Shown here: positions 63,289 to 64,000 of the stretch, piece after piece
Layout: the number at the start of each line of letters is the position of its first letter
How positions within the stretch are numbered: the first letter of the stretch is position 1
Assembly: GCF_900129215.1 (NCBI RefSeq)
Contig: NZ_FQUQ01000003.1
Span: 266,101-330,100, forward strand
Reading direction: 5' to 3'
DNA from: Pedobacter caeni
GTDB taxonomy: Bacteria > Bacteroidota > Bacteroidia > Sphingobacteriales > Sphingobacteriaceae
Length of the DNA: 64,000 nucleotides
Translations under genes and position numbers: made by a program
Notes under the pieces: model-generated
What the model was told of the DNA's origin: nothing
Seen by the model: the letters and a program-made list of their open reading frames with translations, nothing else
Database searches by the model: none

Positions 63289-64000
63289 ATGCAAGAAAAG
63301 ACAGAAGATAGGTTGCGTAAGGTTAAAAGTATATTAATCACCTTACCAAAACCAGAAACAGAGAAGTCTCCTTATTTTGATTTGGCAAAGAAGTACAACC
63401 TGAAAATTGATTTTAGATCATTCATTCATGTTGAAGGAGTTCCAGCCAGAGACTTCAGAAAGGACAAAATCACATTAGGTGATTTTACTGCAGTAGTGTT
63501 CACCAGCAGAAATGCGGTAGACCATTTCTTCAGAATTTGCGAAGAAATGAGATATGACGTTCCTGCCGACCTGAAATATTTCTGTATTTCAGAATCTACC
63601 GCCCTGTATTTGCAAAAATACATCCAGTACAGAAAACGTAAAATCTTCTTTGGTAAACAGACGGCAGCCGACCTGGCTGAAGTACTGAAAAAACATGCCA
63701 ACGAGAAATTCCTATACCCATGCTCTGATATGGCAACGGAAGATACAATGAATTTCCTTCAGAAAAATGGATACGACTTTACCCCGGCTGTATTGTTCAG
63801 AACAGTAGTTTCTGACCTTTCGGATCTGGCAGAAGTGTTCTATGATGTGATTGGATTCTTTAGCCCTTCCAGCATCCAGTCTTTATTTACAAATTTCCCG
63901 GATTTCAAGCAAAACAATACCCGTATTGCTGCTTTTGGATTGAATACCCATAAAGCAGTACAAGATGCCGGTTTAATTGTAGATATCGCTGCGCCTTCGC
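63289..64000 (+). CDS. Uroporphyrinogen-III synthase family protein (3' end cut off)
   Basis: The ATG at 63289 opens a frame that stays open to the window edge, giving 237 codons. The product begins MQEKTEDRLRKVKSILITLP and contains VVFTSRNAVDHFF, the two-lobed HemD pattern with GFFSPSSIQSLF, and TRIAAFGLNTHKAVQDAG, which together identify the family. The enzyme closes hydroxymethylbilane to uroporphyrinogen III in tetrapyrrole synthesis. Little is missing at the end, since HemD proteins are about 250 residues. Confidence 0.9.
   Translation, partial: MQEKTEDRLRKVKSILITLPKPETEKSPYFDLAKKYNLKIDFRSFIHVEGVPARDFRKDKITLGDFTAVVFTSRNAVDHFFRICEEMRYDVPADLKYFCISESTALYLQKYIQYRKRKIFFGKQTAADLAEVLKKHANEKFLYPCSDMATEDTMNFLQKNGYDFTPAVLFRTVVSDLSDLAEVFYDVIGFFSPSSIQSLFTNFPDFKQNNTRIAAFGLNTHKAVQDAGLIVDIAAPS

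Noticed and set aside
1..64000. tRNA, rRNA or riboswitch genes
   Set aside because: No cloverleaf, rRNA-like stretch or known riboswitch core was recognised by eye; small RNAs without strong features would be missed.

Overview
The window reads as chromosomal DNA of a Bacteroidetes bacterium, most probably Sphingobacteriaceae close to Pedobacter (inference from gene families and layout; no 16S or other taxonomic marker is present). Supporting signs are two SusC/SusD outer-membrane uptake loci, each headed by an ECF sigma factor and a FecR anti-sigma factor, a caa3-type oxidase cluster in the usual Bacteroidetes order, many SPII lipoproteins, few Shine-Dalgarno sequences, and -7 boxes of the Bacteroidetes type (TAnnTTTG).

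Layout. 1-7002: cytochrome c oxidase cluster (tail of subunit II, ctaD, heme A synthase, ctaB, two subunit III genes, subunit IV, a Sco-like protein, DUF420). 7188-16689: first sigma/FecR/SusC/SusD locus, with a secreted zinc metallohydrolase lipoprotein and a DUF4302 lipoprotein. 16825-19034: small CAMC membrane protein, DUF983, DUF2461 and an OmpA-type lipoprotein. 19035-20246: AT-rich stretch with an orphan lipoprotein. 20333-23023 (minus): rfbC, DUF4286 and a TPR protein. 23261-27530: a lipoprotein that looks like an S9 peptidase without its catalytic Ser and His, followed closely by a histidine kinase and a response regulator. 27527-32371 (minus): UbiA-like membrane protein, metallophosphoesterase, MoxR-type AAA ATPase and VWA protein. 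32516-35848: SnoaL-like protein, two tandem FIH-like JmjC proteins, a structured intergenic region and a fasciclin protein. 35967-40397: DUF1800, DUF1501 and a lipoprotein formylglycine-generating enzyme. 40429-45053: divergent DUF5077/DUF3472 protein and periplasmic GH2 beta-galactosidase with a LacI-type operator. 45216-49907: holin-like protein, lipoprotein, SDR, HemW, methyltransferase and class V aminotransferase. 50105-61983: second sigma/FecR/SusC/SusD locus with DUF4843, PKD-like and two thioredoxin-fold proteins. 62288-64000: DUF4271 and a uroporphyrinogen-III synthase that runs off the end.

How the genes work together. The first block builds an aa3/caa3-type terminal oxidase and its heme A. 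The two Sus-like loci probably import distinct substrates: the STN domain on each SusC should signal through FecR to the adjacent ECF sigma factor. The zinc hydrolase in one and the thioredoxin-fold proteins in the other suggest peptide-like or disulfide-containing cargo, but the sequence does not prove a substrate. The best candidate for an undescribed system is 23261-27530, where a catalytically dead periplasmic peptidase fold sits in an apparent operon with a two-component system and may act as its ligand sensor. Other points of interest are a Sco-like protein lacking all three copper ligands, an EF-hand loop inside a DUF420 protein, a 16-bp perfect palindrome 3' of lacZ matching the operator-like site at its 5' side, and a nested hairpin element at 34977-35052. 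No tRNA, rRNA, CRISPR array, insertion sequence or prophage was recognised.
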